A stretch of 64,000 bases of DNA from Streptomyces sp. TLI_235 (GTDB lineage: Bacteria > Actinomycetota > Actinomycetes > Streptomycetales > Streptomycetaceae). The stretch covers positions 3,348,001-3,412,000 of the forward strand of contig NSGV01000001.1 in the NCBI GenBank assembly GCA_002300355.1. The letters run 5' to 3'. The position numbers and the translations under genes are program-made. The notes below the pieces were generated by a model. The model saw only the letters and a program-made list of their open reading frames with translations. It made no database searches and was not told where the DNA came from. The number at the start of each line of letters is the position of its first letter. Position 1 is the first letter of the stretch. Below, piece after piece: positions 27,366-36,085 of this stretch.

Positions 27366-28055
27366 CTAGACCTGAGCGACGAAGACGTGCGCGGCGATGT
27401 CCTTGCCGAGCTCGGCCGCGCTCTCGCCGGCACCGACCACGACGCCGCCGGCGGCCGGGGCGACCTGCACGGTGGCGCCCGGACGGACTCCGGCCCGGCG
27501 CAGCGTCCGCATCAGCTCCTCGTCGGTCTGGATCGGCTCGCCGATCCGGCGGACGACCACGCTGGAGCTGCCGGCGCCGGCCACCGAGTCGAGGGTGAGC
27601 AGGGCCGCGTCGAAGCCCTCGCCCTCGGCCTTGGTGTCGCCGAGCTCGTCCAGACCGGGGATCGGGTTGCCGTACGGGGACTGGGTGGGGTGGCCGAGCA
27701 TGGCGAGCACCTTGCGCTCGACCGTCTCGCTCATCACGTGCTCCCAGCGACAGGCCTCCTCGTGGACCTGCTCCCACTCCAGGCCGATCACGTCGACCAG
27801 CAGGCACTCGGCGATCCGGTGCTTGCGCATGACCCGGACGGCGAGCCTTCGTCCCTCCTCCGTGAGCTCCAGGTGGCGGTCGCCCGCAACGCGGAGGAGG
27901 CCGTCACGCTCCATCCGCCCGACGGTCTGGCTGACCGTGGGGCCGCTCTGCTCCAGGCGCTCCGCGATGCGGGCGCGCATCGGCGTGATGCCCTCCTCCT
28001 CGAGTTCGAGGATGGTGCGGAGGTACATCTCCGTGGTGTCGATCAGGCCAGACAT
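27366..28055 (-). CDS. dmdR1: DtxR-family iron-dependent repressor DmdR1-like
   Basis: A 229-residue Fe2+-dependent repressor of siderophore and iron genes. The N-terminal winged helix (MSGLIDTTEMYLRTILELEEEG, RIAERLEQSGPTVSQTVGRMERDGLL) is followed by the metal-binding dimerisation domain (HRIAECLLVDVIGLEWEQVHEEACRWEHVMS, with Cys, Glu and His ligands) and a C-terminal SH3-like domain. The ATG at 28055 has GGAG upstream. It is divergent from the SIS gene, the arrangement I recall for dmdR1 of S. coelicolor, and a DasR-type site lies between them. Confidence 0.93.
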   Translation of the reverse strand: MSGLIDTTEMYLRTILELEEEGITPMRARIAERLEQSGPTVSQTVGRMERDGLLRVAGDRHLELTEEGRRLAVRVMRKHRIAECLLVDVIGLEWEQVHEEACRWEHVMSETVERKVLAMLGHPTQSPYGNPIPGLDELGDTKAEGEGFDAALLTLDSVAGAGSSSVVVRRIGEPIQTDEELMRTLRRAGVRPGATVQVAPAAGGVVVGAGESAAELGKDIAAHVFVAQV

Positions 28056-28109
28056 CGCCGCTGGTCTCCGTTCTTCGGTGTCCTCACCGCCAATTCTGGC
28101 GTACTGCGG

Positions 28110-28163
28110 TGTCAACAGGGGCGGGTCGTGGTACATGCCCGGGTCTTTTCATCGCTGTTGACA
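28110..28163. promoter_or_regulatory. Opposed TTGACA boxes upstream of dmdR1 and the SIS gene
   Basis: TGTCAACA (28110-28117) and TGTTGACA (28156-28163) form an inverted pair that would place a TTGACA -35 on each strand, pointing away from one another. Matching -10 boxes are not obvious. The right-hand copy is itself in a GCTGT-TG-ACAGC palindrome. Confidence 0.35.
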
Positions 28164-28209
28164 GCAGGACGCCGCAGGCAGCACCGTGCTCGCCGTATCT
28201 TCCTCCATG

Positions 28210-28225
28210 AGCGGTCTGGACCACC
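28210..28225. promoter_or_regulatory. DasR-responsive element (dre) between dmdR1 and SIS gene
   Basis: AGCGGTCTGGACCACC matches 13 of 16 consensus positions for DasR, the N-acetylglucosamine-responsive GntR regulator. Control of dmdR1 and siderophores by DasR has been reported in S. coelicolor, so this site fits known biology. It is 28 bases before the SIS ATG and about 155 bases upstream of the dmdR1 ATG. Confidence 0.65.
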
Positions 28226-28252
28226 GGGCCCCGCACAGATTCGGAGATTTCG

Positions 28253-29002
28253 ATGACCGACCTGGTCGGGCAGTACTTCGACGCCGCCGTGGCCCATCTG
28301 GAGCGGGTCCGCCGGGAGGAGGCGGAGTCGATCGCGGCGGCCGCCGGGCTGCTCGCCGACGCGGTCGCGGAGGGTCGCCGGATCTTCGCCTTCGGCGCCG
28401 GGCACTCCTCGCTCGCCGCCCAGGACGTGGTGTACCGGGCGGGCGGGCTGGTGGTGATCAACCTGCTGGACGTCCCCGGGATGACCGGGGTGAACGTGAT
28501 GCCGGCGCCGCTCGGCAGCGCGCTGGAGCGGGTGTCCGGGCTGGCCACCGCCACGCTCGACCTGACCCCGGCGGGCCCGGGCGACCTGCTCTTCCTGATC
28601 TCGCTCTCCGGGCGCCAGGTGATGCCGGTCGAGCTGGCCCGGCACGCCCGGGGGCGCGGCATGAAGGTGATCGGGGTGACCTCGCTGGCCTATCCCGGGG
28701 CGGTCACCTCCAACCACCCGTCCGGGACGTACCTCAAGGACAACTGCGACGTGGTGCTGGACAACAAGATCGCGGTCGGCGACGGCGAGCTGTCCTGCCC
28801 GGGGGCGGAGACCACCTTCGGCCCGGTCTCCACGATCGTGACCAGCGCGCTGATGCAGGCCGTCGTGGTCTCGGCGGTCGGCCGGCTGACCGAGCGCGGG
28901 ATCACCCCGCCGCTGTTCCGCTCCGGCAACGTGGACGGCGGCACCGAGTGGAACGCCAAGGTCATGGCGGACAACCGGGAGCGGATCCACTACGCCTTCT
29001 GA
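28253..29002 (+). CDS. UPF0309 SIS-domain protein (phosphosugar-binding)
   Basis: A 249-residue protein with a single sugar-isomerase (SIS) fold: RRIFAFGAGHSSLAAQDVVYRAGG, LLFLISLSGRQVMPVELA and the family-typical SNHPSGTYLKDNCDVVLDNK. It probably binds or isomerises a phosphorylated amino sugar; the upstream DasR-type site supports an amino-sugar link. A GGAGA-like site precedes the ATG. It matches the UPF0309 family as I recall it (SCO4393-like). Confidence 0.88.
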   Translation: MTDLVGQYFDAAVAHLERVRREEAESIAAAAGLLADAVAEGRRIFAFGAGHSSLAAQDVVYRAGGLVVINLLDVPGMTGVNVMPAPLGSALERVSGLATATLDLTPAGPGDLLFLISLSGRQVMPVELARHARGRGMKVIGVTSLAYPGAVTSNHPSGTYLKDNCDVVLDNKIAVGDGELSCPGAETTFGPVSTIVTSALMQAVVVSAVGRLTERGITPPLFRSGNVDGGTEWNAKVMADNRERIHYAF

Positions 29003-29178
29003 CGGACCGTCGTCCGCCCCCGCGGCGGGCCGGGTGCGGCTTCTGTCCGAACTGTGCCTGTCCGCGCGGGACGGTCCGCACCCATACTGGCCGTTCCCCA
29101 GGCGTACCGCGCCACCGCGCGGGGCAGAACAGCTGCTGCTGGGGGCTGCTGGGGTTCGAGCGACGGTGGGGGGCCGAT

Positions 29179-30150
29179 ATGACGACGGGGCCGGCACGTT
29201 CGATCGGCTGGGTGCGCGAGGAGGACCTGCTGCCCGAGCTGTTCTGGGCCGCCGACTCCTCCTCGCTGCAGGGCCAGCGCCGGGCCGTACTGCTCTCCCG
29301 CTGGGAGCTGGTGCTGCTGGTCGCCGCCGCCGCGACGGGCTCCGCGGACGGCATGGCGTGGGCGTGGGTGGCGGCCTTCGCGTACCTCTGCACGGTGCTG
29401 ATGGCCGCACTGGTGAGCGTGCAGAACCCGCAGGGCCTCTGGTACGAGGGCCGGGCCGTCGCCGAGTCGGTGAAGACGCTCTCCTGGAAGTACGCGGTGC
29501 GGGCCGACTCCTACCGGCCGCCGCCGAAGAAGCTGCCGGACGCCGAGCGGCTGTACGCGATCCAGCTGAACGGCATCCTCGGCGAGTTCGAGACCGACCG
29601 GGTGATCCCGCAGATGGCCCGGGTCCGCGCGGAGCTGGAGACCTGGCGGGGGCCGGCCAGGCACCCGCAGATCACCGAGAAGATGGAGCAGCTGCGCGGA
29701 CAGCCGCTCACCGTGCGCCGCGACATCTACCTGCGCGAGCGGGTGCACGCCCAGCGCATCTGGTACCAGAACAAGGCGCGGCAGTGCGCCAACGCCGGCC
29801 GCCGGGCCGGGCGGCTGGGGATCGCGCTGCCGCTGCTCGGTCTGGTGCTGGCGGTGCTGCGGGCGCTCGGCTGGTTCACCTACGACGCGCTGGGCACGGT
29901 CTCCGCGGTGGCCGCGTCGGTGGCCGCCTGGTCCCAGCTGCGGCAGTACCGGCCGCAGGCGGCCGCCTATTCGCTCGCGGCGTCCGAACTCGTCCTGGTG
30001 GAGCGTCAGCTGGACCAGCTGCGGCCGGACTCCGAGGACGCCGAGGAGACCTGGGCGCGGCTCGCCCGGGACGCCGAGGACGCAATCTCCCGGGAGCACA
30101 CCACCTGGCAGGCCCGCCGCGAGGTGCGCAGCCTCGACGTCCCCAACTGA
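29179..30150 (+). CDS. DUF4231 (SLATT-type) two-helix membrane protein
   Basis: A 323-residue protein. It has an N-terminal pair of helices (about 40-75, LVLLVAAAATGSADGMAWAWVAAF and beyond), a long charged middle with WYEGRAVAESVKTLSWKYAVRA, a second hydrophobic pair (about 215-255), and an acidic helical tail. WYEGRAVAESVKTLSWKY is characteristic of DUF4231, placed in the SLATT group of predicted pore-forming effectors. ATG 29179 follows a G-rich site. It lies between the SIS and hydrolase genes on the same strand, with no nucleotide-signal synthase adjacent. Confidence 0.78.
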   Translation: MTTGPARSIGWVREEDLLPELFWAADSSSLQGQRRAVLLSRWELVLLVAAAATGSADGMAWAWVAAFAYLCTVLMAALVSVQNPQGLWYEGRAVAESVKTLSWKYAVRADSYRPPPKKLPDAERLYAIQLNGILGEFETDRVIPQMARVRAELETWRGPARHPQITEKMEQLRGQPLTVRRDIYLRERVHAQRIWYQNKARQCANAGRRAGRLGIALPLLGLVLAVLRALGWFTYDALGTVSAVAASVAAWSQLRQYRPQAAAYSLAASELVLVERQLDQLRPDSEDAEETWARLARDAEDAISREHTTWQARREVRSLDVPN

Positions 30151-30164
30151 CCTGGAGGAACCGC

Positions 30165-31034
30165 GTGGTACGACGACTGGTCGAGGCCGCAGGGGGACGG
30201 AGGCTGGCGGTCGAGACCACCGGCGACCCGTACGGGAAGCCGGTGTTCCTGCTGCACGGCACACCGGGCAGCAGAGTGGGGCCGATGCCGCGCAGCAGCG
30301 TGCTGGCCCGGCTCGGCGTCCGGCTGCTCTCCTTCGACCGGCCGGGGTACGGCGGGTCGACCCGGCTGCCAGGCCGCCAGGTGGCCGCGGCGGCCGACGA
30401 CGTGGTGGCGATCGCGGACGCGTTCGGGCTGGACGGCTTCGCCGTCCTCGGCCGGTCCGGCGGCGGGCCGCATGCGCTGGCCTGCGCGGCGCTGCTGCCG
30501 GAGCGGGTCGCCAGGGTGGCGGCGCTGGTGAGCCTGGCGCCGCGGCACGCCGAGGGGCTGGACTGGTACGGCGGGATGACGCACTCCAATGTCCGGGAGT
30601 ACACGGACGTGGAACGGGGCGAGGAGCACTTCGCCGACACCTTCCGCTTCCGGTCCGGCCTGATCCGGGACAACCCGCACGCGCTGATCAACGACCTGGT
30701 GCCGGAACTGCCGCCGACCGACCGGGCGCTGGTGTCCGACGCGGGGATCCGGCGGATGCTGCTGGCGACCTACCAGGAGGCGTTCCGGTACGGCGCGGAC
30801 GGCTGGATCGACGACGTGCTGGCGTTCACCGCGCCCTGGGGGTTCGAGGTGTCGTCGATCCGGGTGCCGACCCGGCTGTGGCACGGTGCGGACGACCAGT
30901 TCTCGCCGGTGGACCACTCCCGCTGGCTGGCCGACCACATTCCGGGCGCCGACCTCTACCTGGAGCCGGGGGCGGCGCACTTCGGCGCGCTCAAGGTCAT
31001 GACGGAGGCGCTGCAGTGGGCTGCGGCGGGCTGA
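30165..31034 (+). CDS. Alpha/beta hydrolase
   Basis: A 289-residue hydrolase. The oxyanion segment is FLLHGTPGSR, the nucleophile elbow LGRSGGGPHAL (Ser about 95), a late Asp in WHGADDQFSP, and the catalytic His in PGAAHFGAL. GTG 30165 has GGAGGAA four bases upstream, 14 bases after the DUF4231 stop, so the two are probably co-transcribed. The 3' end overlaps the convergent dehydrogenase gene by 38 bases. The substrate is unknown. Confidence 0.85.
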   Translation: MVRRLVEAAGGRRLAVETTGDPYGKPVFLLHGTPGSRVGPMPRSSVLARLGVRLLSFDRPGYGGSTRLPGRQVAAAADDVVAIADAFGLDGFAVLGRSGGGPHALACAALLPERVARVAALVSLAPRHAEGLDWYGGMTHSNVREYTDVERGEEHFADTFRFRSGLIRDNPHALINDLVPELPPTDRALVSDAGIRRMLLATYQEAFRYGADGWIDDVLAFTAPWGFEVSSIRVPTRLWHGADDQFSPVDHSRWLADHIPGADLYLEPGAAHFGALKVMTEALQWAAAG

Positions 31035-31992
31035 CCCGGGTGGGCGGTTCGGCTCCGGCGAGGACGGCGAGCACGTTGTCCACCGCCAGGTCTCCCATGG
31101 CCTGACGGGTGCGGACGGTGGCGCTGCCGAGGTGCGGGGCGAGCACCGCGCGCTCCTGGGCGAGCAGCGCGGCGGGGACGGCCGGCTCCTGCTCGAAGTT
31201 GTCCACGGCTGCGGCGAACAGGTGACCGGAGGCGAGGGCGGCGGCCACCGCCTCCTCGTCGACGACACCCGCGGTCATGCTGACCAGGACGGCTCCGGCG
31301 GGCATCAGGGCGATCCTCTCGGCGTCGACCAGGTGGCGGGTGCCGGCGGTCAGCGGGGCGGTCACCACCAGCACCGGGGACGTGGCGAGCAGTTCGTCGA
31401 GCGGCAGGTGGCGGGCGCCCTGCTCGCGGTCGGCCGGGAGCCGGTTGCGGTTGTGGTAGCTCACCGGCATGCCGAAGCCGGCGGCGCGGCGGGCGACGGC
31501 CTGCCCGATCCGGCCCATGCCGAGGATGCCGAGCGGGGTGCCGGAGAGCTCCACGCCGAGCATGAAGGTCGGTGCCCAGGCCCAGGGCCGGCCGGAGCGG
31601 AGCAGCCGCTCGCCCTCGCCGAGCCGGCGGCCGGCGGCGAGCAGCAGGGCCCAGGCCATGTCCGCGGTGGCCTCGGTGAGCACGCCGGGGGTATTGGAGA
31701 CGGCGACGCCGCGGGCCGCGCAGGCGGCGTGGTCGATGTTGTGGGTGCCGACCGCGTGGTTGGCGACCAGCGCCAGGGCGGGGCCGGCCGCGGCGAGGAG
31801 CTCGGTGTCGACGGTGTCGTCGAGGGTGGTGAGCAGCGCGGTGCAGCCGGCCGCGGCGGCGAGGAGTTCGGCGCGCGGCAGCGGTGCCTCGCTGTCGTGG
31901 TGCACGACCTCGCAGGCGGCGGCGAGCCGTTCCAGTACGCCGGGGGCGAGCCGGCGGGTGACGAGGACCCTGGGCGCGGTGGTGTCGGTCAT
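30997..31992 (-). CDS. D-2-hydroxyacid dehydrogenase-like protein lacking the catalytic Arg
   Basis: A 331-residue NAD(P)-binding protein. The Rossmann motif is GILGMGRIGQAVARRA, the substrate loop region is NHAVGTHNIDHAACAARGVAVSNTPG and the catalytic His is in LAPHLGSAT; Glu is in FEQEP. The usual N-T-A-R-G motif is replaced by SMTAG, one residue shorter, so the substrate-binding/catalytic Arg appears absent. It resembles glyoxylate/hydroxypyruvate reductases otherwise. It converges on the hydrolase and lies downstream of fxsT, past a strong hairpin. Confidence 0.82.
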   Translation of the reverse strand: MTDTTAPRVLVTRRLAPGVLERLAAACEVVHHDSEAPLPRAELLAAAAGCTALLTTLDDTVDTELLAAAGPALALVANHAVGTHNIDHAACAARGVAVSNTPGVLTEATADMAWALLLAAGRRLGEGERLLRSGRPWAWAPTFMLGVELSGTPLGILGMGRIGQAVARRAAGFGMPVSYHNRNRLPADREQGARHLPLDELLATSPVLVVTAPLTAGTRHLVDAERIALMPAGAVLVSMTAGVVDEEAVAAALASGHLFAAAVDNFEQEPAVPAALLAQERAVLAPHLGSATVRTRQAMGDLAVDNVLAVLAGAEPPTRVSPPQPTAAPPS

Positions 31993-32015
31993 CAGGCCCG
32001 CAGGCTACACCGCCG

Positions 32016-32067
32016 CCGGCCCCCGCCCCGGGGACCGGCCGGGGGCGGGGGCCGGGGCGGGGGCCGG
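32016..32067 (-). terminator. 16-bp GC hairpin after fxsT
   Basis: Bases 32016-32031 are exactly complementary to 32052-32067. The structure begins 5 bases after the fxsT stop and would end the Fxs transcript ahead of the dehydrogenase gene; the loop of about 20 bases contains further G/C pairing options. Confidence 0.75.
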
Positions 32068-32071
32068 CGGC

Positions 32072-35000
32072 TCAGAGCGGCTGGGGTTCGAGGTCGCGGT
32101 TGATCCGCTGCCAGCCGCGGGCGGAGACGATCGTCGGGTGGTCGTCGCCGAACAGCTCGACCAGGGCGGTGATGGCCTGCCGGCGCATGGCATCCGCCTC
32201 GTCCTGGCGGCCGGCGGAGCGCAGGGTGATGGCCAGGTTGAGCCAGCACACCACGGCGTCCGGGTGGCCGGGGCCGTAGCGGTTGTGCAGCCCGGCGTAG
32301 GCGGCGCGGCCGAGTTCCTCGGCCTTGGCGAGCTGGTGGTCGTCGGCGTAGGCGTTGGCGAGGTTGATGGTGGCGTTGAGGGTGTACGGGTGGTCGGGGT
32401 CGAGGGAGTGGGCGAGTCCGGCGACGGCCTCCTCGTTGTGCCGGATGGCGCCGGTGACGTCGCCGCTGCCGCGGAGGTAGATGGCGAGGTTGTTCTGGCA
32501 GACGGCGGTGAAGGGGTGCTGGTCGCCGTGCAGGCGCCGGTAGCCCTCGTAGGCGGCGGCGGCGATGTCGCGGGCGGTCTCCTTGTCGCCGGCGGCGCTG
32601 TGGTCGGCGGCCAGGTTGAGGCGGCAGGCGAGGGCGTCCGCGTTGTCCGGGCCGTACCGGTCGACGTACCGCTCGTAGGTCTGCTCGGTGAGCCGGCGGG
32701 CCTCGCGGACCTCGCCGGCGCGGCGGAGCGAGACGGCGAGGGACTTGGCGTTGCGGAGGTTCTCCGGGGCGTCGGGCTGGAGGATCTCGTCGAGGCTCTC
32801 GGTGACCTCGCGGAGCAGTTCGGCCGAGCCCTTGTAGTCGCCCATCTCGCGCAGGTCGCGGGCCAGGTTGGACTTGCTGGAGAGGGTGTACGGGTGGCGC
32901 GGGCCGAGGACGGCCGCCCGCCGGTCGAAGGTCTCCTGATCGAGGTCCCGGGCGAGCTGGGAGTTGCCGACGAGCCGGTGGTCGATGGCGAGGTTGTTGG
33001 CGACGGACAGGGTGCGCGGGTTGTCGTCGCCGAACAGGTCGCGGAACTGGTTGTAGGTGTCGATGTCCAGGATCAGCGCCTCCTGGAACCGGCCGAGGTT
33101 GCGCAGGTCGGCTCCGAGCGAGCCCGCGGTCATCAGGGTGAAGGCGTTGTGGTCGCCGAGGAGTTCCTTCTGCCCGGCGAGGGTGGCCCGGTCCAGTTCC
33201 AGCGCCTCGCTGTACGCGCCCTGGGAGCGGAGCACGTTGGCGAGCTGGAAGTTGAGGCTGAGCATCTGGCGGCGCAGGAAGCGTCGTTCGGCGGCGTTGG
33301 TCTCGGCGGCGTAGCGGTCGGCCCAGGTGACGTCGAGGGAGCGGGCGAGGCTCATGGCGCGTTCGAGGTCGACGCGCTTCCACAGGTAGCGGACGCGGTC
33401 GATGAGCAGTTCCCGGGTCTCGCGCTCGTCGCAGTCCTGGGCGCGGGACGGTGTGAGGTGGGGCCAGATCTTCTCGAAGGCGGGCCAGTTGCCGGGGTCG
33501 TCGGTGTCGCCCAGGGAGGGGCGCGCGTTCACCAGGATGCGGTGCACGTCGTGCATCGCGTCCTGCTGCTCGGTGGGGGTCATGCCGCTGCGGACGACGG
33601 CCTGGACGAGCCGGTGCACCTGGAAGCTGTTGCTGGCTGCGTCGGTCTTGGCGAGGGCGTACCGGCTGACGGCCTGGATGACCTTGCCGAGCATGAAGCT
33701 GTCGGTGAGCTCCTCGTCGTAGGGGGCGAGGGCGCGGGTCATCTGCTCGTTGTAGAAGAGCGTGAGGGAGATCGGCTCGGGGGCGAAGAAGGCGCAGAGC
33801 TGGAGGAGGCGGACGGCGGCCGGGGACTGCTCGCGCAGCCGGGCGATGGAGACGTTCCAGGTGGCGCCGACCGGGGTCGGGTAGTCGACCGGGGTGTCGC
33901 CGGCGGCGAGCGCCTTGGTGGCCTCGGCCTGCAGCTGGGCCACGTAGGTGTCGACGGGGGTGCGGGTGGTCTCCAGCCAGGCGGCGGCGACCTCGACGGC
34001 GAGCGGCAGGTCGCCGACGGCCTCGGCGACCCGGTCGGCGTCCTGACGGGTGAGTCCGCGGACCCGGCGGCGCAGGTGGTCGATGCTCTCGCCGCGGGTG
34101 AAGACGTCCACGCCGAGCACTCCGGCCTGTCCGGACCAGCCCTGGTTGCGGGAGGTGATGAGGATGTGGCCCGTGCCGCCGGGGAAGTACCGGCGGACCT
34201 CGGAGGGTTCGTCGGCGTTGTCGAAGATCAGCAGCCAGCGTGAGGTCGGGGTGCCGCGGCGCAGTGCCTCGCGGGCGGACTCGGCGGCCTCGTTGACGCT
34301 CTCGCCGACCCGCAGACCGAGTCGGTCGGCGAGTTCGGCGAGGTCGAGGACGACGGACTCGGGCTGCTCGGCGTCGATCCACCAGACCAGGTCGTAGTGC
34401 GACATGAAGCGGTGGGCGTACTCCAGCGCGACCTGGGTCTTGCCGACGCCGCCGAGCCCGTACAGGGTCTGCGGGGTGGGCAGTACGGCGGTGGGCCCGC
34501 CGACGAGCTGTTCGCGCAGGTCGTCGAGGACCTTGGCGCGCCCGGTGAAGGAGGGGTTGCGCTGCGGCACCGACCAGTACGTGGGGCGGGTGCCGGGGAA
34601 GCGCGGACTGCCCGGGCTGCGCTCGGTGGGCACCGGGTCGGTGTGGCCGAGGGCGCGCAGCAGGGTGAGGGCGGCCTGGGTCTCGTCGCGGCCGACCAGG
34701 TCGACGGGGTTGCGGTTGTTGAACGGCGCGGTGAGCCGGACGTCGCCCACGCGGACGGGGATCACCTGGCGGCGGGTGCCGGCCGGGTCGCCGCCGACGG
34801 CGCGCTCCCACAGGGCCTGGGCCTGCGGCGAGACGAGGTAGGCCGAGGAGAGCACGGCGACGGTGCGGTAGGCGGCGTCGATGCCCTGCTCGGTGGAGGC
34901 CCGCGGGTCGGCGCCGACCCCGAGATCGCGGGAGACCACCCGGAAGCCGGCGTCGGTGAGCACGGAGGCGATCCAGTCCGCCCAGACCCGGTCCTCGGGC

Positions 35001-36085
35001 ACGAAGCTCAGGTAGAGGTCGGCGGGGGCGGTGGGCCGACGCCGGATGAAGGCGTCGAGGTTGCGCAGTCGCTCCAGTTCGTCCATCGGCGGCAGGGTGG
35101 TGATGCGGTCCCGGGTGAGGACGGCGGTGAGCCGCTCGCAGGCGGAGAGCAGGGAGGCAGGCTGGCCGGGCGCGTCACCGAACGGGGCGAGGATCTCCTC
35201 GTAGGAGTAGAACGGCCGGTAGGGGATCTCCACCGAGGCCCAGTACTGGGCGAGTTCGGGTTCGGCGAGGCCGGAGGGCAGGCCGGAGAAGCGGATCCGG
35301 GCGTGCGCACGGCCGGCGTCGGCCTTCTCCTTCTCGTTCTCGTCGATGCGCATCGGGACGGGCAGGATGCGGATGCCGCGGTCGGCGTAGCGGCCGTTGA
35401 CGGTGTGGGCGATCCGGGCGGCGCCGTCGATGCTCTGGTCGCTGAGGGTGAAGCAGACGACCAGGTCGTCGGGCATCTCGACGGTGCAGATGTCGGCGGT
35501 GTCGGTGAGGCCGGTGCGGCTGTCGATCAGGACGTAGTCGTAGTGGTGCTTCATGTCCTGGCGCAGCGACTGCAGGAACCGCTGCCCGTCGTAGCGCTCG
35601 TAGAAGTCGTCCCAGTCGATCCGGTTGGCGGAGTAGTCCCGGTTGACCTGGCCGGCCGGGACGTAGTCGAGGCCGCCGCTGCCGGGGAAACGCCAGCGGA
35701 GCGAGATGGCGTGCGGGTGGATCCGGGCGAAGTCCTCGTGCCAGTCGAGGGCGCGCTCCGTGGGGCGGCGGGCCTCGTCGTAGTAGTCGGCGAAGAGGTC
35801 CATCATGCCGGTGGTGCCGTCGACGGCCGCCTGGTCGAGGAAGGGGTGGAAGAACCGGCCGAGGCCGGGCGCCTCCAGGTCCCAGTCGACGGTGAGCACC
35901 CGGAAGCCGTTGGCGGCGAGGATCCAGGCGGTGTTGGCGAGCGCCATGGTCCGGCCGGTGCCGCCCTTGTACGAGTAGAACGTGATGATCCGCCCCTGAC
36001 GGTCCTCGTCCGAGCGGCTCTCGGCCTCCGGCTCCGGCCCGAAGCGGCGGCCCGCCGTGGCGGCCCACGTCTGCCTGTCGGTCAT
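32072..36085 (-). CDS. fxsT: FxSxx-COOH system TPR protein FxsT (MinD/ParA-like, TIR-like, NB-ARC, TPR)
   Basis: A 1337-residue multidomain protein. Domains in order: a MinD/ParA-like ATPase with deviant Walker A KGGTGRT (about 40-46) and DWDLEAPGLG; a TIR-like region (about 350-480, ADLYLSFVPEDRVWADWIASV); an NB-ARC NTPase with GLGGVGKT (543-550) and WLLIFDNAD (Walker B, D622); and from about 930 to the end many TPR-like repeats ending in DDHPxT-type units. The ATG at 36085 overlaps the fxsC stop (ATGA) and has GGAGG upstream. The layout matches the TPR protein of FxSxx-COOH peptide systems. The function is unknown; the domains suggest a STAND signalling hub. Confidence 0.9.
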   Translation of the reverse strand: MTDRQTWAATAGRRFGPEPEAESRSDEDRQGRIITFYSYKGGTGRTMALANTAWILAANGFRVLTVDWDLEAPGLGRFFHPFLDQAAVDGTTGMMDLFADYYDEARRPTERALDWHEDFARIHPHAISLRWRFPGSGGLDYVPAGQVNRDYSANRIDWDDFYERYDGQRFLQSLRQDMKHHYDYVLIDSRTGLTDTADICTVEMPDDLVVCFTLSDQSIDGAARIAHTVNGRYADRGIRILPVPMRIDENEKEKADAGRAHARIRFSGLPSGLAEPELAQYWASVEIPYRPFYSYEEILAPFGDAPGQPASLLSACERLTAVLTRDRITTLPPMDELERLRNLDAFIRRRPTAPADLYLSFVPEDRVWADWIASVLTDAGFRVVSRDLGVGADPRASTEQGIDAAYRTVAVLSSAYLVSPQAQALWERAVGGDPAGTRRQVIPVRVGDVRLTAPFNNRNPVDLVGRDETQAALTLLRALGHTDPVPTERSPGSPRFPGTRPTYWSVPQRNPSFTGRAKVLDDLREQLVGGPTAVLPTPQTLYGLGGVGKTQVALEYAHRFMSHYDLVWWIDAEQPESVVLDLAELADRLGLRVGESVNEAAESAREALRRGTPTSRWLLIFDNADEPSEVRRYFPGGTGHILITSRNQGWSGQAGVLGVDVFTRGESIDHLRRRVRGLTRQDADRVAEAVGDLPLAVEVAAAWLETTRTPVDTYVAQLQAEATKALAAGDTPVDYPTPVGATWNVSIARLREQSPAAVRLLQLCAFFAPEPISLTLFYNEQMTRALAPYDEELTDSFMLGKVIQAVSRYALAKTDAASNSFQVHRLVQAVVRSGMTPTEQQDAMHDVHRILVNARPSLGDTDDPGNWPAFEKIWPHLTPSRAQDCDERETRELLIDRVRYLWKRVDLERAMSLARSLDVTWADRYAAETNAAERRFLRRQMLSLNFQLANVLRSQGAYSEALELDRATLAGQKELLGDHNAFTLMTAGSLGADLRNLGRFQEALILDIDTYNQFRDLFGDDNPRTLSVANNLAIDHRLVGNSQLARDLDQETFDRRAAVLGPRHPYTLSSKSNLARDLREMGDYKGSAELLREVTESLDEILQPDAPENLRNAKSLAVSLRRAGEVREARRLTEQTYERYVDRYGPDNADALACRLNLAADHSAAGDKETARDIAAAAYEGYRRLHGDQHPFTAVCQNNLAIYLRGSGDVTGAIRHNEEAVAGLAHSLDPDHPYTLNATINLANAYADDHQLAKAEELGRAAYAGLHNRYGPGHPDAVVCWLNLAITLRSAGRQDEADAMRRQAITALVELFGDDHPTIVSARGWQRINRDLEPQPL

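Noticed and set aside
31469..34243. A 924-codon plus-strand open frame opposite fxsT
   Set aside because: It runs antisense across the TPR region, is valine/glycine-rich and repetitive as a mirror of the repeats, and has no recognisable domain.
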